Shown here: piece after piece, positions 11,345 through 24,137 of the stretch | Layout: each line of letters starts with the position of its first letter | Position numbering within the stretch: the first letter of the stretch is position 1 | Assembly: GCA_024734555.1 (NCBI GenBank) | Contig: JANPWX010000072.1 | Span: forward strand, 3,444,420-3,508,419 | DNA from: Trochalopteron elliotii | Lineage: Eukaryota; Chordata; Aves; Passeriformes; Leiothrichidae | Reading direction: 5' to 3' | Length of the DNA: 64,000 nucleotides | Position numbers and translations under genes: made by a program | The notes under the pieces: model-generated | What the model was told of the DNA's origin: nothing | The model's input: only the letters and a program-made list of their open reading frames with translations | The model's database searches: none

Positions 11345-14300
11345 CTGGAGAGTGAAAAAAAGTAAATAAAAGAAATGTCATTTGAATTAATCTTTTATGA
11401 TTAGTGGAATCTTTTAAAGGCATATGTGATTAAGTGATTTATCTGGATTCAAAAAATACAATTGAACCAGAAGAAATTTTGTAGATTATGAAGTTATGTT
11501 AATTCAGATGAACCAGAAACATGGACAGAATAATTGGACTACACAAATGTATACAGACACTTGAGGTTTTAATGTACTTTTCTGAAAGCTGATGAATGCT
11601 TTGTAAGTGCAAATGTTTCTCCACAGTTTGCCTCTGATTTGATGGTGTATCTTGCCATGCACTCTTTCTACAGGCTGTGATTAAGTCTCTGTGTTCTGTA
11701 AAATTTAAGTGCAGTTGTTATGTTTTAATTTCTAAATTCTTCAGGTTTTGCTGTCTTAAACTGCAGCTGTAGTTCTGAAAGTGGCATCAATAGGTCCTAG
11801 TATGATATTTCAGACAATGTGCAGTAATATGTTGCCTTTGTAGGGCTCTTAATTAAAGGTTAGGTTGCTTAATGTTAATGAAGAGGGGTGGAATATTGAG
11901 GGTTGACATTTCGCACTACTTTATTAAAAAAAATTGGAAATAAAAATTCTACACTGTTTGCTATCTACATTTTAGATTAGCAATGCTAATAAAATGAGCT
12001 CTTATGCTCTGTTGAGTTCCTTTTTGCTGTGTGGACATTTTAAGGTGAAGCCAAATCAGAATATCCCTTGCTTCACTGTTTAGTAATTTGGCTCACTTCT
12101 GCTAGATCTGTCCTATGCAGGACAATGTCTAAGGTGTAAGGTGGGCTGGGGTACTCCTGCATTCTGCTTCTGAGTTAAATGTGTGTAAGTGTATTAATGA
12201 ACAAATAATTCTCTAGCAGTGCTGGTGGAGTTAGCTGATCCCTGTCTGCCTAATCCATCAACAATAAGAACCTGTTATGAATTTTGTAACTAGGTGGAAT
12301 TACTCTTCTCTGCTTTCACTCAGCAGTGAGTCAGCCAAGACGGTGTCCCAGCAGGGGAAATTGTGTCTGTGAGCAAGCTGAAGCTTGCCATCAGGAGGTT
12401 GCCAAATGCCCTGTTGCTGCTATCACATCTCAGACGTGCAGGTCACCTTTCCTGCATTCCTGTCGCCCAGGCTGAGTGTACTGCTGTCACTGAACTCTGA
12501 GCAAGCAGGGGGCTTGGGCTGGCAGGAGCCTGCTGGCATTCATAGTGCTGTCAGTTTTTTCCTGCTGCTTTGTGTCCTGAAGCTCAGGACAGAGAAGGGC
12601 AGCTGCTGCTGTGTAGGTGGGTGGGTTTATTTCAAGGAGCAAAGATAGTGATGTAGGTGGTGGGCCAGAGGGGAGAAACAGCTGGTAGAAATAACAGGTG
12701 GGATAGGATGTTTTGGGTGAGTGGGAATAGAAGGCTTCAGAGGAAACCAGAGCCTGTGTGCCATAGGAGAACAATGTGGTGGGAGCTAGTAGATGGGCAA
12801 CTGCAAAGTTGTGAAGGCCTTTCTGCCTTCTCTCCAGCACTACACACCTGGCACCCCACTGGGAACACAGTGCTATCCTCTTAGTCTCACCCTGACTGCT
12901 AGAGCATCAGGCTCCTTTTGGGCTAGATCAAAAACCAAGGCTCCAGCTAACCATGTCCACTGCTGCTGCACTGCTTTTCTTGAGTGCTTAGAAGTATACA
13001 ATTAGCTAATGAATGTTTAACATGGAGTTTTTCACACACGTAACTGTGTGAAACTTCATGGCTGTGTTAATGTAAATAATTGGCAGACAGGAAGAGTTGT
13101 TATATAATAGGAACTACAGAAACTGAATTCCAAATTGGAAAACTGGGTCACGCTAATTGAAGTAATGTCACCAGCTCTGAGGGTGGACACTGTTCTCATT
13201 TGCATGTTGAAGGTCTTTGGATCTACAGGGCTTTAAGCTGTTCCCCAGGTATGAACTTCCATGTGCCTTGTTTTTTTATTTGTTTTGTATTTCTTTTGTG
13301 AATTATTATCTGTTTTGCAGTAGAAGTCTAATGTGGATTATATGATCCTATAGATGTGTTATGGAAGTAAACAAGTTAATTTTTCAAACTTATAAAATGC
13401 ATCCTGGTTTCTGGAACCCAAAAGAGATCAGCAAACCCATCACATTAATTAAAGCATGCACTCTGTGTGAAATGATAACAACTTTGTTTTATATCTTGAA
13501 CAGAGGTCTTTGGTTTAGTGTTCACTTCGTAACCCAGACTCTTTACTCTCAACCTTTTATTTCTGAAAAAATAAAAATGTAATTTTTTTACCAAAGACAT
13601 CAGAAAGCCAGTCTTTCCATTGTTAAGAACTTATGATCATCAGAAGACCTGTGAAATATTAATGTTTAGTGTGGTGTGGGAACACAGTTGAAATAGGTTG
13701 GAAAATCATAATGGACTTCTGCCTGAGTTCTATTTATTACAGTGAATATGGAACAGAAAATATTTTCTTAAATTATCTGTAATACAAAGTTTACTCTGAG
13801 ATAATAGTAAAAAATTCAATATAGCTTCTTTATTCCACTGTCAGCACATCCAGACTTTCCTTTTTCCCTGTGTCTTTAAATAACTTCTTGAAAACCTTTC
13901 AAAGGTAGTTTTATTAACCTAACATAATGCAGATGTTGCTAGCTTGAGAAATAAGTCACAACGACTTCTACTATTGTGTCAAAAACATCATTTAGAGGCT
14001 TAGAATGAGGGGAGCAATTAATGAACAGTCTTCACTATGAACAAATGTCAGGGACTCCTCCAGGGCTAAACTGCTTCTGTGCCATATTCATTAATTGCTC
14101 TTTTAAATACAGTTGGTGTTGATGAGTGGGTTTAATTAAGCATACCTGAGAAAATCCACAAAAACAGATCAGAAGTATTAGAATGAAAGATTTGCATTCA
14201 ATTTAATAAATAAAGACCTTTTAATTCTCAAGGGGTTTTATGCTTCATGTAACTATTTCTGGCTGACATTTCTCCCTAACTACTGTGTTGTCCTCACTGG

Positions 14301-16655
14301 AGAGTGGCAGAAGACATGTCTTATGGTGTGCTTCAGGATGCATGCCAAATACCATGCCCATATTTAAGTCTCTATTATTAAATATGTATTAAATCTGTCA
14401 TAATGGAAGACAGATCTCTCAGAACACTCTCAGTCTACCTGCTGAAAAATGGCAGGAGAGGGAAGAAGCACATGCGAGTAGAAAGATAGAAATCTTATAC
14501 TGCTAAGGCTCATTCCAAACTTGCTGACCCTATAACTTTGTTAAAAATATCTCCTTGGGAAAAATCACTGTATTCATATGTTAAAAAAAAAAAAATCATA
14601 TGTAAATCTGAGTTGTTCAATGTACTTCGTGCCTTACAGGTCTAAACTGAAACTTGATGAATGGTGGCCCTCAAAATCCTTGTTATTATGTGAAATACAG
14701 TAATACATGTGTCAGCATGGGATTTTTGTTGCATTTTTGATTCTCTTTTGACACCTGGGAGAGTCTGCCTAGAAGGAGAAGGCTATTTCTGTATCTTTTT
14801 TCTGTGCATTGAATGAAAATTGCAATAATATATATTAAAAAATACTGTTATTTTGTGTTTTGATGAGAGGGCTCCTTTTTTAGTTATACTGCTTTTAGGT
14901 ATTTATTTTGCTTTTATTTGTAAGTTCTGTTGTGTAAAGTCAATCAGAATGTGAAGAACAGTTTGGTGAAAGGTCTTGTTGTTTGCAGTTTTGAGCCAAG
15001 TGGTAACTGGAAGCTTTAATAGCCTCTCAGTACCACTTCAGAAATGGAGATGTGCCATTGGACAGACATGTCAGAACTTAGTAAAAATAGCATATCTTAC
15101 AGTGGGCTTTCATCCAGAAATCTAAAATTAGCATTGTATCCTGGATATAGTACTGCAGGTGGTCACAAGCACTAAATTGCATTCAGCACCCTCTGTTATT
15201 CAAGCAGGTCTCAACATACTTATTTTAAACATTTTACGGTTTTATGCAAGGCTACCTTTCTGTTATTACTGCTGTTCTTTATATGACATCAAAATGTGAA
15301 ACGTGTTTCATAGGAATTAAAACAAAGCCTTAGCCAGAGATGTTTAGCGTCATGGTTCTGTGTGAGTGGAAGTCAGTGGCACAATTCCAGCTGCCTACAG
15401 CTGGGAGTATTAGTAGATCCTGACTTCTTTCTGATAATATATATAAACATGCAGCTAGTTGGCAGGTTTGAGTATGATTTATTTCACATTATTCTGTTTT
15501 GCTTGTAGCATTCCAGTAGAGTTTGGCCAAATAAGCTTGAAAAGTTCTAGTCCTGCATTAGGGGAATGTAAAGCTTGAGGAGAAACAGAGCTTGGGTGTT
15601 ACGGTTTGATTAATTATTTGAATATTTAGTCAAATTACAGTAGGTTCTGATGAGTATCATATGGGGAAAGTCTCTACTGACCTTTTCTTTCCATTATTCT
15701 GCCCTCTCCTTCCTGTTTCTGGAACAATAGCAGGACATAGGAATTTAATGACTCTGGGCAGCAGGCTTCTTTAAAACCCATTGGAATGACCTGTAGAAAT
15801 AAGACAGAATTTTCTTATGACATAATTACTGAGTACAGGTGTTAGTTATTGCATTTGTTTTCAGATAGGGTAGCAAGAGCATATGTTTCTCACTCTCTCT
15901 GTAGATGTCTGTATGTGTGTGGGCAGGGTGTGGGAGAGAGATGACAGAACTCTTTGTGTATGTAAATATTCTTCTAGAGGACAAACATCTAGGGAAAACA
16001 TGGTTTCCTTTATTTTTTATATTTTAACTATATGTGATCATATTTTTTTTTAATTCAGAGGGTATTGCTCAATATTTGGAGGTTATAAATAGACTTCTGA
16101 CTTTTTAACACGGTCTTAAAGTAAGGTGAGAGACTGCTGCTTCACATTTTCAGGTTCATCTGCAGATCTTTATTGCTTTGGTCACAGTTTTTTTTTCTAC
16201 AGCAATTCCTTGTCAGATTGAATACTTGTGAGTATTCCAACAGCTTCTTGAGTGATAGAAGAAATTACTCATTCTTAATTTAGATGATGCCTGATATCTT
16301 CATTGCTTTCACTTGCAAGGGTTTGGGTAATGCTGGGATGAAGAGGTTAGATTTTTAGGTGCAATATTCATGACTACAGTAAAGAGAAAGCCATTCATGT
16401 GTACTGAAGGAGACACAATGAATACAGTGGGTAAGACAGAAGTCTAATTTCTCCAAAGATTCTGAGCTGAGGCTTGTTCTGTTTATTTGCCATAGTAGAT
16501 TAGTTGCAGGCTTCAAAACAGATAAGATTGAGCAGTACTTGTGCTTTGAAAGCTGATGGGGAAGCCCTCCGCACACATAATGTGTTTAATAAAGATAATT
16601 TTAAGTGATAGCAGATGCATCATGTCTTTATGGAAATTGAAGTGCTCAGTAAGCC

Positions 16656-16685
16656 TAAACCCAGTGGCCACTAAACCCAGTGGCC
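16656..16685. repeat. 16-bp tandem duplication
   Basis: TAAACCCAGTGGCCAC is followed directly by TAAACCCAGTGGCC, giving nearly two full exact copies. Confidence 0.85.
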
Positions 16686-18259
16686 TAAGCAAGTTTTCTT
16701 TTTAAAGTGTAAGTCTTTGCTATTGTAGGAACAATAAGTAAGAAAAAAAGATCAGGAAGAAAAGTAAGGTTTTGCCCACCAAAATAAACCTGGCATTAAT
16801 GGGCCTGTGGTGTGGTTGTCACAAGGATCTCTGCTTCTTATTTACATCTTGGAGAAGCAAATGTTACAGCCATGAAAGTGAACGGTGTTACAAAGGCAGC
16901 AGCCACAGTAAAACTAAGTGCATTAGCTAGAAGCAGATATTAGTTCTGTGGATCTGGTTTACTTGCCAAGTGAAATTGATGTATGTGTGTAAATGCAAGC
17001 ACCAGAAAGAACCTTCTGAGAAAGTATTCAGTACAGGATGAATTTTGGGAAAGCTGAATGCTGTGTCATGAGATCTAATGAAGTTGCAGTTATTTTCTTT
17101 GCATGATACCCATTATAAAGGTATATAAATAACAGACTAAAAAATATACAGGCCTATAATGCCTTTCTCCTTTTTAGGGGAGAAATTAAGTTGTACAAGC
17201 TGCTTGTAAAACATTTTGTAAAGGAGTTCAGACTGTTTCAGTGGAAGGTGCTGTGTAGGTAAATAGGTCAATTCAACAAGTTCAGTGAACTTACTTAAAA
17301 AATAATTTTAAAAAATTGAGCACTAATGAGCTTCTAATACTCTGATAAAGGAAAAAATCCCATGCTGTTCTAATGTTAACCTGGACAGCAACAAAAACAG
17401 TTGAAAAACACATTTAAGATAGAAGAATTCAGAACAGTTTTGGTTTCTCCAGTCTTTATTTTCACAGAATTCTGGTTATGTTCTAAGATTTAGGAAAAAA
17501 AAAAAGAAAAGAAAAGAAAGGCAACAGCACCTTCCACCCCTTCCCTGAAAAGGATCATTTTAATACTTGTTTCAACTACAACAGTTGTGCTGGCCTAGAT
17601 GGGGGCTAGTGAAAAGAAAACTCTTGAAGGCTGAGCTTGTTCATGGGCTCTGCTTCCTCCTCAGCTTCTGTGCTTCTTAGTAAATGCACCCTGTACAGGC
17701 AAAGCATTCTTGATTCTTCTCTCTGAACAACCACATCTGTTGCTTTGATGGTTCATCTCTTGTTATAAAAAGGATTTAAGCTTCAAAAAAATAAATTATT
17801 CCCATATTGTTGTTAGTTTTTACACTAATTTTAGACAAAGATGCTTTAGATGTGGAGAAGAAAGTTCTCCATCTTGTTTAGGTGATAACTGAAGACTTGC
17901 ATGAGAAGTAGAAAATGTGACTAGTTTTTTATGATATGACATTTTAGGATGGATGACAAACAGCTTGAATGACATTTGAAATGTGAGATGTTGTAAGAAT
18001 TTACTGCCTTTGCTGTATGTAAACACTCCTGGGAGAAAAACAAGCTTTTATTTAAAAAAGAAAAATGATGATGGAGAGAAGAGCAAGTTATGCCTTAAGC
18101 TGTTTCTTTGTATGATTAACACCTGGACTGTCTTCAGAAAATGGCATGTCTTTCTGCTTTTATAATTTCAAAGTGGTTATTGACTGAGCAATAGGGGGGC
18201 TTTTTTTCTTTATCTGGTGCCTTACTGAGTTCTTTGCAGCCTCCTGACTCTGTTAGGGG

Positions 18260-18279
18260 GCTAAAATTGCAATTTTAGC
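18260..18279. repeat. 20-bp perfect palindrome
   Basis: GCTAAAATTGCAATTTTAGC reads identically on both strands with no spacer. It is AT-rich, so it could be a binding site for a dimeric factor or chance. Confidence 0.85.
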
Positions 18280-18415
18280 TATCAGACATAGAAATCATTA
18301 ACAACATTTATTGACTTCTAAACTCTTCTGTTATTTCAATGCTGTCAGATCACCCTTGCCCACCTTCTACAAAACATAATTGAAAACAATGACCTTTCTC
18401 AACTTTTGTGGACAG

Positions 18416-18491
18416 GTTACAGACTGGAGAAGATTTTTATCTGAGAAAACATCATTCAAGATGAAGCTATAAGAAGCTGCATCTGCTACCG
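18416..18491 (+). other. Candidate non-coding exon (76 bp)
   Basis: A possible acceptor, TTTGTGGACAG (ending at 18415), and a strong donor, ACCG|GTAAGA (GT at 18492-18493), bracket 76 bases. The stretch contains ATGAAGCTATAA, a three-codon upstream frame, so it would be 5' UTR rather than coding. The pyrimidine tract is only moderate. It would fit between the CpG-island exon and the ATG-bearing candidate at 22.7 kb, but nothing beyond the splice motifs supports it. Confidence 0.2.
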
Positions 18492-20601
18492 GTAAGAACA
18501 GTTTTAACAAAGAAATCTCGACCAAAAAAAAACAACCCTGTGTGCCTTTTCTGCTTTGTCCTTTGCATTAAACTAAGGGATGTTTTGCAGAGGTCAAATG
18601 AGAAAGTTGTAGTGGAAGTGACGCAGAAATCCATGCTGACTTCATGACTGAGTATCTATAGCTTCCTTGTATAACTCAGTTCCTTTTTACAGTAACAATT
18701 AATGCTATGTTTTGTTTTTCTTTAGGTTTGATTTATGTATGAAGCTCCTTTGAAAGAATAGGGTAGATAGCATTGCAACTGCTTTAGGTGAGGAAATGAG
18801 TGAGAATAATTAAATGCAGCTGTAAAGTAGTCTTATTTATCGAAGAGCATTCTCCATGAGGAGTAATAATATCCTGTCAACTAAGAAATGAAGAAAGGGT
18901 AAAGAGAAGATAATTTAAATTAAAAAGCAAAGAAATCTTTTAATAGACCAGAAAGTAGGACACAAAGTTTAAAAGCTAAAAAGGAACCATACTGTAAAAA
19001 TGTAAACTCCTTTTTAATACATTAGCAAGTCAACATGTTTCTCTTATATTTCACTTTGTATTTGGAACCAAAGCTACACGCACATACATCTTGCTGGAAA
19101 TATGTGACTAGTTTTAATTAGAACCTTTCAAGCTTCTTTTTTTATTAAATACAACAGAGGATTTAGTAAATTGATATATTAGAATATTAGAAATAAAGTA
19201 AAAGGTAACCTGGATGGTTACAGTTGTTAAATACTGACCTTGACAGTCTGAGTATTGTAAATTCTCCCATGTTTTGTAGTACATGTGAAAATTAGGGGTG
19301 GTGACAAAAATCTGCTTTCTAATGCTGTGTAATAATATCAGTTGGAGCAAACCTTTGGCCTTCTTGATATGGATTGTATCTGTTCTGAGGATTACATGCC
19401 TGGAACCTTCTTTTTTCTCCCCCCGCCCCAATTACATGTTGGTAAAGAAAATAAAATACTATCCCTGTTTGCTAACCTTTGTTTCTTTTTGTCACCTTTG
19501 TGTGCTTTTCATCTCTTATATTCTCCCTCTGTAAAATTACCAGACAATAACATTTTCTACGCAGAAGTCCTGTACCACGAGACACTGGGAACTTAAAATG
19601 CTCATCAGATATATGTATGTGAACTATATTATTTGTCCTGATCTGGAATCTCTTTTTATTATTATACTTTTTGAATGCTCAGTGTGTCGTACTGCCAAAG
19701 GAAAATAATTCTCCCTCCCATCCATTGGGTTTTGTTCAATTTTAGCAAGTTTTACCAAGTTTCTGTCAGGTTGTGGTGCTATGGCTGTGTGTAGATTAGA
19801 TACTAAAAATTGTGTGAGAAGGATAAAAGAAAGGTTGAGAGGAGTGGTCAGGAAGTAGCAGGGTGTTAGGCGATGGATTTGGAGTGATTTCAGAGTGAAG
19901 AGGCTGATCAGGATGTGTGGGAAAGGGACAGGTTGTTCTCAGACATAAGATGTGGAAGGCTGGTATCAATTTGTTGGGGGGAATGTGATGAAAAATGAGA
20001 CTCTGATAACTGTTTGAAGGTTTGAAAGCAATCTTTGATGTATTGTGAAATACGTGTCCAGTGACATTTTCTAAAACCAAGGATGGCAATGCTGTCAGCT
20101 CCACTTTAGATGAGGTGTTGTAATTTTTTAATGTTGCTATTCTGTGAAAGTAACACTTCTGCTAAGCAGTAGAAGTGTTAAGGCTGTGGGGTGCACTTGG
20201 AAGGCACTTGAAGGTGTGGTGTGGCCCCAGAAGCTGTCTCACAGCCACTGCTGCAGCCAGCTTCCCAGCTGTCAGGGGCCAGGACTGGTGTGGGAATTCA
20301 TGCAGAGCTGGTGGTGTTCACACCGTGAATAGCTCTGAAGCACCGTCCTGTTGCATCACTTCCGAAAGAATTGATCGTCAGGCTGTGCTCACAGTGAGTA
20401 CTCCCTCCAGTACTCTTTGGGCAGAGGTTTGCCCTCAGCTTTGCCAAAGTGCCTGGGCACTCCCTGTGGTTTCTGAGGTAGTTGTCTCTGTCACTGAATG
20501 TGTGCAGAGCACAAAGGTAGCCATACACTCACAGGTATCCTGAACTCAAATTTGCTGCCAGAACAGTGAATTCCAATCATTATGGGGCACCTGATATTTA
20601 A

Positions 20602-20925
20602 ATGAGGAAACAAAATGCCTCAGACTTGATAATTCAACTTGCTGCATTCATATTCATCATTTTGGTTGTACAAGGGAGGGCAGGAAAACTTGCCCCTGAC
20701 ATGAAGTGCCAAGCACAGCTGGACAAACTGCAGCAGTGTTCTCAAGGAATGAAGGACCTGCTATTTGCAGGAAGCCTACTTGGGAGGAGTAGAGTGCTGT
20801 CTGCTTTTGAACAGCAAATTTGCCACTACTTGCTAAAACTTTTGCCCAGTGACTGTAGTTGCTGTGGGCCTCTTTGGAACATACAGAAGCTTGCTTGCTG
20901 TACCATGGTGATTAGAAAATATTAA
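20602..20925 (+). other. 107-codon open frame, secreted cysteine-rich type, unrecognised
   Basis: The frame starts at ATG 20602. Residues 1-8 are polar with basic R2 and K3. Residues 9-25 form a hydrophobic stretch rich in I, L, F and V that ends in G-R-A-G and resembles a signal peptide. Eight cysteines follow, at residues 36, 46, 74, 85, 87, 88, 99 and 100. The frame is complete to TAA. Evidence against a gene: the start context is weak (T at -3, A at +4), no poly(A) signal is apparent nearby, and I see no homologous family. A small secreted-protein gene, a pseudogene relic and a chance frame are all possible, with chance the most likely. Confidence 0.15.
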
Positions 20926-20943
20926 TTTCGTTACACATGAAAA

Positions 20944-20969
20944 TCCCTAATGAAAGTCCCTAATGAAAG
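20944..20969. repeat. Perfect 13-bp tandem duplication
   Basis: TCCCTAATGAAAG occurs twice in direct succession with no mismatch. Confidence 0.85.
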
Positions 20970-21932
20970 GTTGACCATTTTCTGCCACTGTTAATTTCTA
21001 AACTTTTTTTTTGCAAATGTAATTGCTGCTATGATTACAGAATGCCGAATTGAGTTTGGGGACATATGCAATATTGTTTTACCAGTAGTCTAGTCAAATA
21101 ATTTTTAATGAGACAAAGAGCTCATTGAACACCCAAATTGGTTTGTTTACTTCAGTAGCTTAACTGCATTAAAATCAAAGAGCTTTCATGGTCAGGGGGT
21201 AATCTGTGTCATTGCTGGATGCCATTAATCACCCCCTCGACTGAGTGCAACACTTTTCAAAAGTGACTTATAGATGATTGAATAACTTTACTCTCTACAC
21301 CATTAATGGTTCCCAGCAGGCTGCTAGCATGCAATCACAAACATCTGTGCATTTGAAAGTTTCCACTTCCCCAAACAGAGACATATTTTACAAAGAAAAA
21401 AAGAAAAGGGAAAAAAAGGAGAATTTGTTTTTGCCTGAGTGGTCTTTTGGAAAAAGGACTAATGGAAAATGTTTGTGCTTTAATTCTTGTATGTTATACT
21501 ATCATCTGGGTTTACCTTGAGATCTTTATGCTCGTAATGGCATTAGAAGAATTTTTTGGTTTTAATTTGTTTTTGTTGTTGTTACTCCGTAGGAACTTTC
21601 TGACGTTTGATATCCAGTAGTGAAACAAAATATATCCTGCTTGCCTAGTAACTCATGGATGTTTCTGTTTTAATTGTATTTAAAGTAAATGTAGCCACTT
21701 ACCCCTAGACACTGCCGAGTGTGCATTACTTATTCAAAGCTGGTGATTCAAGCTCTTTTGGAAATCAGCTTAACAGAACAGAGAGCAAAAATTGTTTCTC
21801 CAAGCAGTCTGCTGCTTCTTAAGTGGTCTTTTAGACAAGCATTTAATTAGTCAGGGGAAGAGTGGTGGGCACTGACTGTGTTTCCTCTCTACACGGTGTC
21901 ACTGTGGTTCTTCACCTCACCTGTCGTGACCA

Positions 21933-22003
21933 TCACAGAATCACTGAGTGAAGGTTGCTTGGGACTGGAACAGATCATCCAATCAACCACCCATGTTCAA
22001 ACC
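21933..22003 (-). mobile_element. Short degraded CR1 3' end
   Basis: TCACAGAATCACTGAG...GGGACTGGAACAGATCATCCAATC resembles the reverse complement of the avian CR1 3' terminus (CACAGAATCATAGAAT...GATCATC.AGTCCAACC). The copy is short and diverged. Confidence 0.55.
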
Positions 22004-22684
22004 ATATTTGTTTTCATTTAGCCTCTTCTAGCACGTTTTACAGACTATCTCAGCTTTTTACTTTGAAGACTTGCAGTACTTGTCCTACATATCCTGTAGA
22101 GAGAGTATTAATCCAAGACTAACATCTTAAAAGCATGAGATTGATGGTGCTGTATCACAATTCACTTTTCACTGTTCTTGCAGTGAAAAGACCTCACCTA
22201 GGAGGACTTGATAGGTAGAAAAAAAGGAAAAAAAAAAAGGATGACCCAAAGGAAATAAGAAGAAGGAAGGATGCCTCCTTTGTCAGTCAAAGATAATTGG
22301 TTCTGTACTGATTACACGTTTTAAGTTATCTATGGGTGAGGATATGACAGGATTAATCAGTTTTTTGAAGCAGTGAAAATTTGCTGGGTAATTGAAAGGT
22401 GAAAGGTTTGCATCTGTTAATCAGATTGGTACTGGGGTAAGATAAAGACAGCCTTGAGTTAGAAGTCTAACAGTTATAATGAAAAGGAAAGTGAGATGAA
22501 TTGTGTGTGTTCCCTTACAGCTATGTAGAATGGGACTCCTAGGTAAGTATCTGTTACTCTAGAGTGTATTATGACCAGAAGTTGATGTACAGTGGGAGAA
22601 TAAGATGCCTGAAGTTTCTGTGAAGTACCTCTTTGACAAAGCTAACTATGATTTTAGAAGACTGGGCATCTTTGCCTATTCCAG

Positions 22685-22806
22685 CATTGCTACTGGGAGT
22701 GAGAAATGTTAGATGGATTCAGAATTCCCACTTCGCTATCAAGTGCGGAGGCAGATTTTTCATGCTGTCTCAAATAACTTGTCCAGCTACTTAGATGAGG
22801 AGCCCT
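22685..22806 (+). other. Candidate first coding exon, 31 codons, unrecognised
   Basis: An acceptor with a pyrimidine-rich tract, CTTTGCCTATTCCAG, ends at 22684. After 28 bases comes an ATG at 22713, directly preceded by an in-frame TAG. That stop is compatible with a true initiator. The frame runs 31 codons to a strong donor, CCCT|GTAAGT (GT at 22807-22808), leaving phase 1. The deduced N-terminus begins MDSEFPLRYQVRRQIF and ends DEEP. It has mixed polarity and could form an amphipathic helix. I recognise no family. Three downstream acceptors at 23195, 23862 and 24138 give open frames in the required phase. It could still be a pseudo-exon. Confidence 0.25.
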
Positions 22807-23194
22807 GTAAGTTGCCACATAATGGGTCTTCTGTCCCTGAAAATTCTTCCTATCAGATTTGTGTTTTTTTGTTTTTTTTTTTAATTTTTTTTTTGTGACT
22901 TCTAATCTGCCTAACTTCTGTGACCTATGGTTTAAATGTACTCATCACTGGTGTCCTGGACTGAGCACCCAAGGGGTGATGTCCAGTTCTATGCAGAATA
23001 TATGAGTTTTGAACTTCCTGAATGTATTCTGGCTTGTCATCTGATCTGCTAATTCCTATTGATGGAATAGGTAAGAAAATGGTAGAAAAAATGCATGGCT
23101 GACAGAGGGATCATATTGTGCAATTTTTTTTGCTCACTACACCTGTATGTTTTATCTGTACATGTATTCCACTACCTGTTTCCTTTTTTTTTAG

Positions 23195-23232
23195 CTTCAG
23201 AAAATTACTTGATTATTAAAAACAAATCCACA
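23195..23232 (+). other. Candidate 38-nt exon (alternative a)
   Basis: Preceded by a T-rich tract ending in TTTTTTTTAG (23194) and followed by ACA|GTAAGA (GT at 23233-23234). Entered in phase 1 after the 22806 donor, it reads S-S-E-N-Y-L-I-I-K-N-K-S-T and exits in phase 0. Its size, both splice motifs and open frame are consistent with an exon. It is too short to judge coding potential. Confidence 0.15.
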
Positions 23233-23861
23233 GTAAGACAGAACTGTCCCATGTACAAATACTTCCCTTGCAGAATTTCTGTAGCCAGAGGAGTTTAAGC
23301 AGCTACAGTAATTGTGAAGTGGCAAGGATTGGTTGCAAAACTTCTTTGCCAAAAGGGGATTTTGTTTGGCCATGTGTCTGGTCATACTGATGGTCCTGAT
23401 CTTGTTAAATGCTTTCCACTATCCAAATTATTTTATATGTATGTATTTGTAATATGCAAGAGAGGGGCTTTGTGTGTCAAGACCAGGAAAATGAGTTTTC
23501 ATTCCACCAAGTTGGAATCGATAACAGGAAGATCATTAGTTACTGGCACTTGTCCTGGAACATAAACTACAATTGCTATTAAAAGAATGTGGCTGTAGAT
23601 TAAACCTGTCTTTAGTTTGAGCATCCAGTAGAACATCATGAGGAGAGCACATAAATCATATTTAAGTTTTAGAATCCTTTTCCTTTACAAATTAAAGGAA
23701 ATTCAGAAATCTTATTTGTTCTGTGTGATTTCTTTTTCTCCCCTCCCACCTCCCCTAGTGCTTGTAGGTAGTGTTAGATTATTCAGCTGCAAAGAGTTTG
23801 TTGTGAATTTATCCTTAATATTCAAGACCTTCATTTATTCTTTTTTTGTTTTCATTTTTAG

Positions 23862-24042
23862 CGGCTGAAAATTGGTTACTTAACTGCTCTTTGAATTCTC
23901 TGCTGCAACTGTCAATGCCAGTGCCCAGTTCTGCTGATGGATTTGGTGCTACAAAGTTGCTACCAGTGTTTTCTGTAGGCAGTGGACAAATAGTGATATC
24001 CAGGAACCATAAGGAGCTGAGGCTGGATCTGTGCAGGCATTG
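23862..24042 (+). other. Candidate exon (alternative b)
   Basis: An excellent acceptor, TTCTTTTTTTGTTTTCATTTTTAG, ends at 23861. Phase 1 is the only open entry phase, and it reads S-A-E-N-W-L-L-N and onward to a TAG at 24044-24046. The possible donors are weak: GTAGGC with GT at 23975-23976, and GTAGGC with GT at 24043-24044. The 3' boundary is therefore uncertain. It could be a terminal coding exon using the TAG, but I saw no AATAAA close by. Confidence 0.15.
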
Positions 24043-24137
24043 GTAGGCACTGGCTGTGGATACTGTGTTCACTCTTTGCTTGTGAGTTGCTGGTTTATGT
24101 CAGCTCTGAGCTTGTCCAGTGACATTTTTCATTGCAG

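Larger units (their letters stand above)
10388..18415. other. Intron-like non-coding DNA
   Basis: Mostly AT-rich sequence without recognisable genes, apart from the minus-strand frame remnant near 11 kb. A mildly GC-richer patch at about 12.3-12.95 kb gives a few overlapping frames up to 117 codons, with no domain or splice logic. A block at about 14.0-14.25 kb, rich in TTAATTA-type motifs, has the look of a conserved non-coding element but cannot be tested here. Confidence 0.55.

Noticed and set aside
12385..13005. A cluster of overlapping frames up to 117 codons in a GC-richer patch.
   Set aside because: Frames on both strands overlap without splice-site logic or recognisable domains. Local GC content explains their length.
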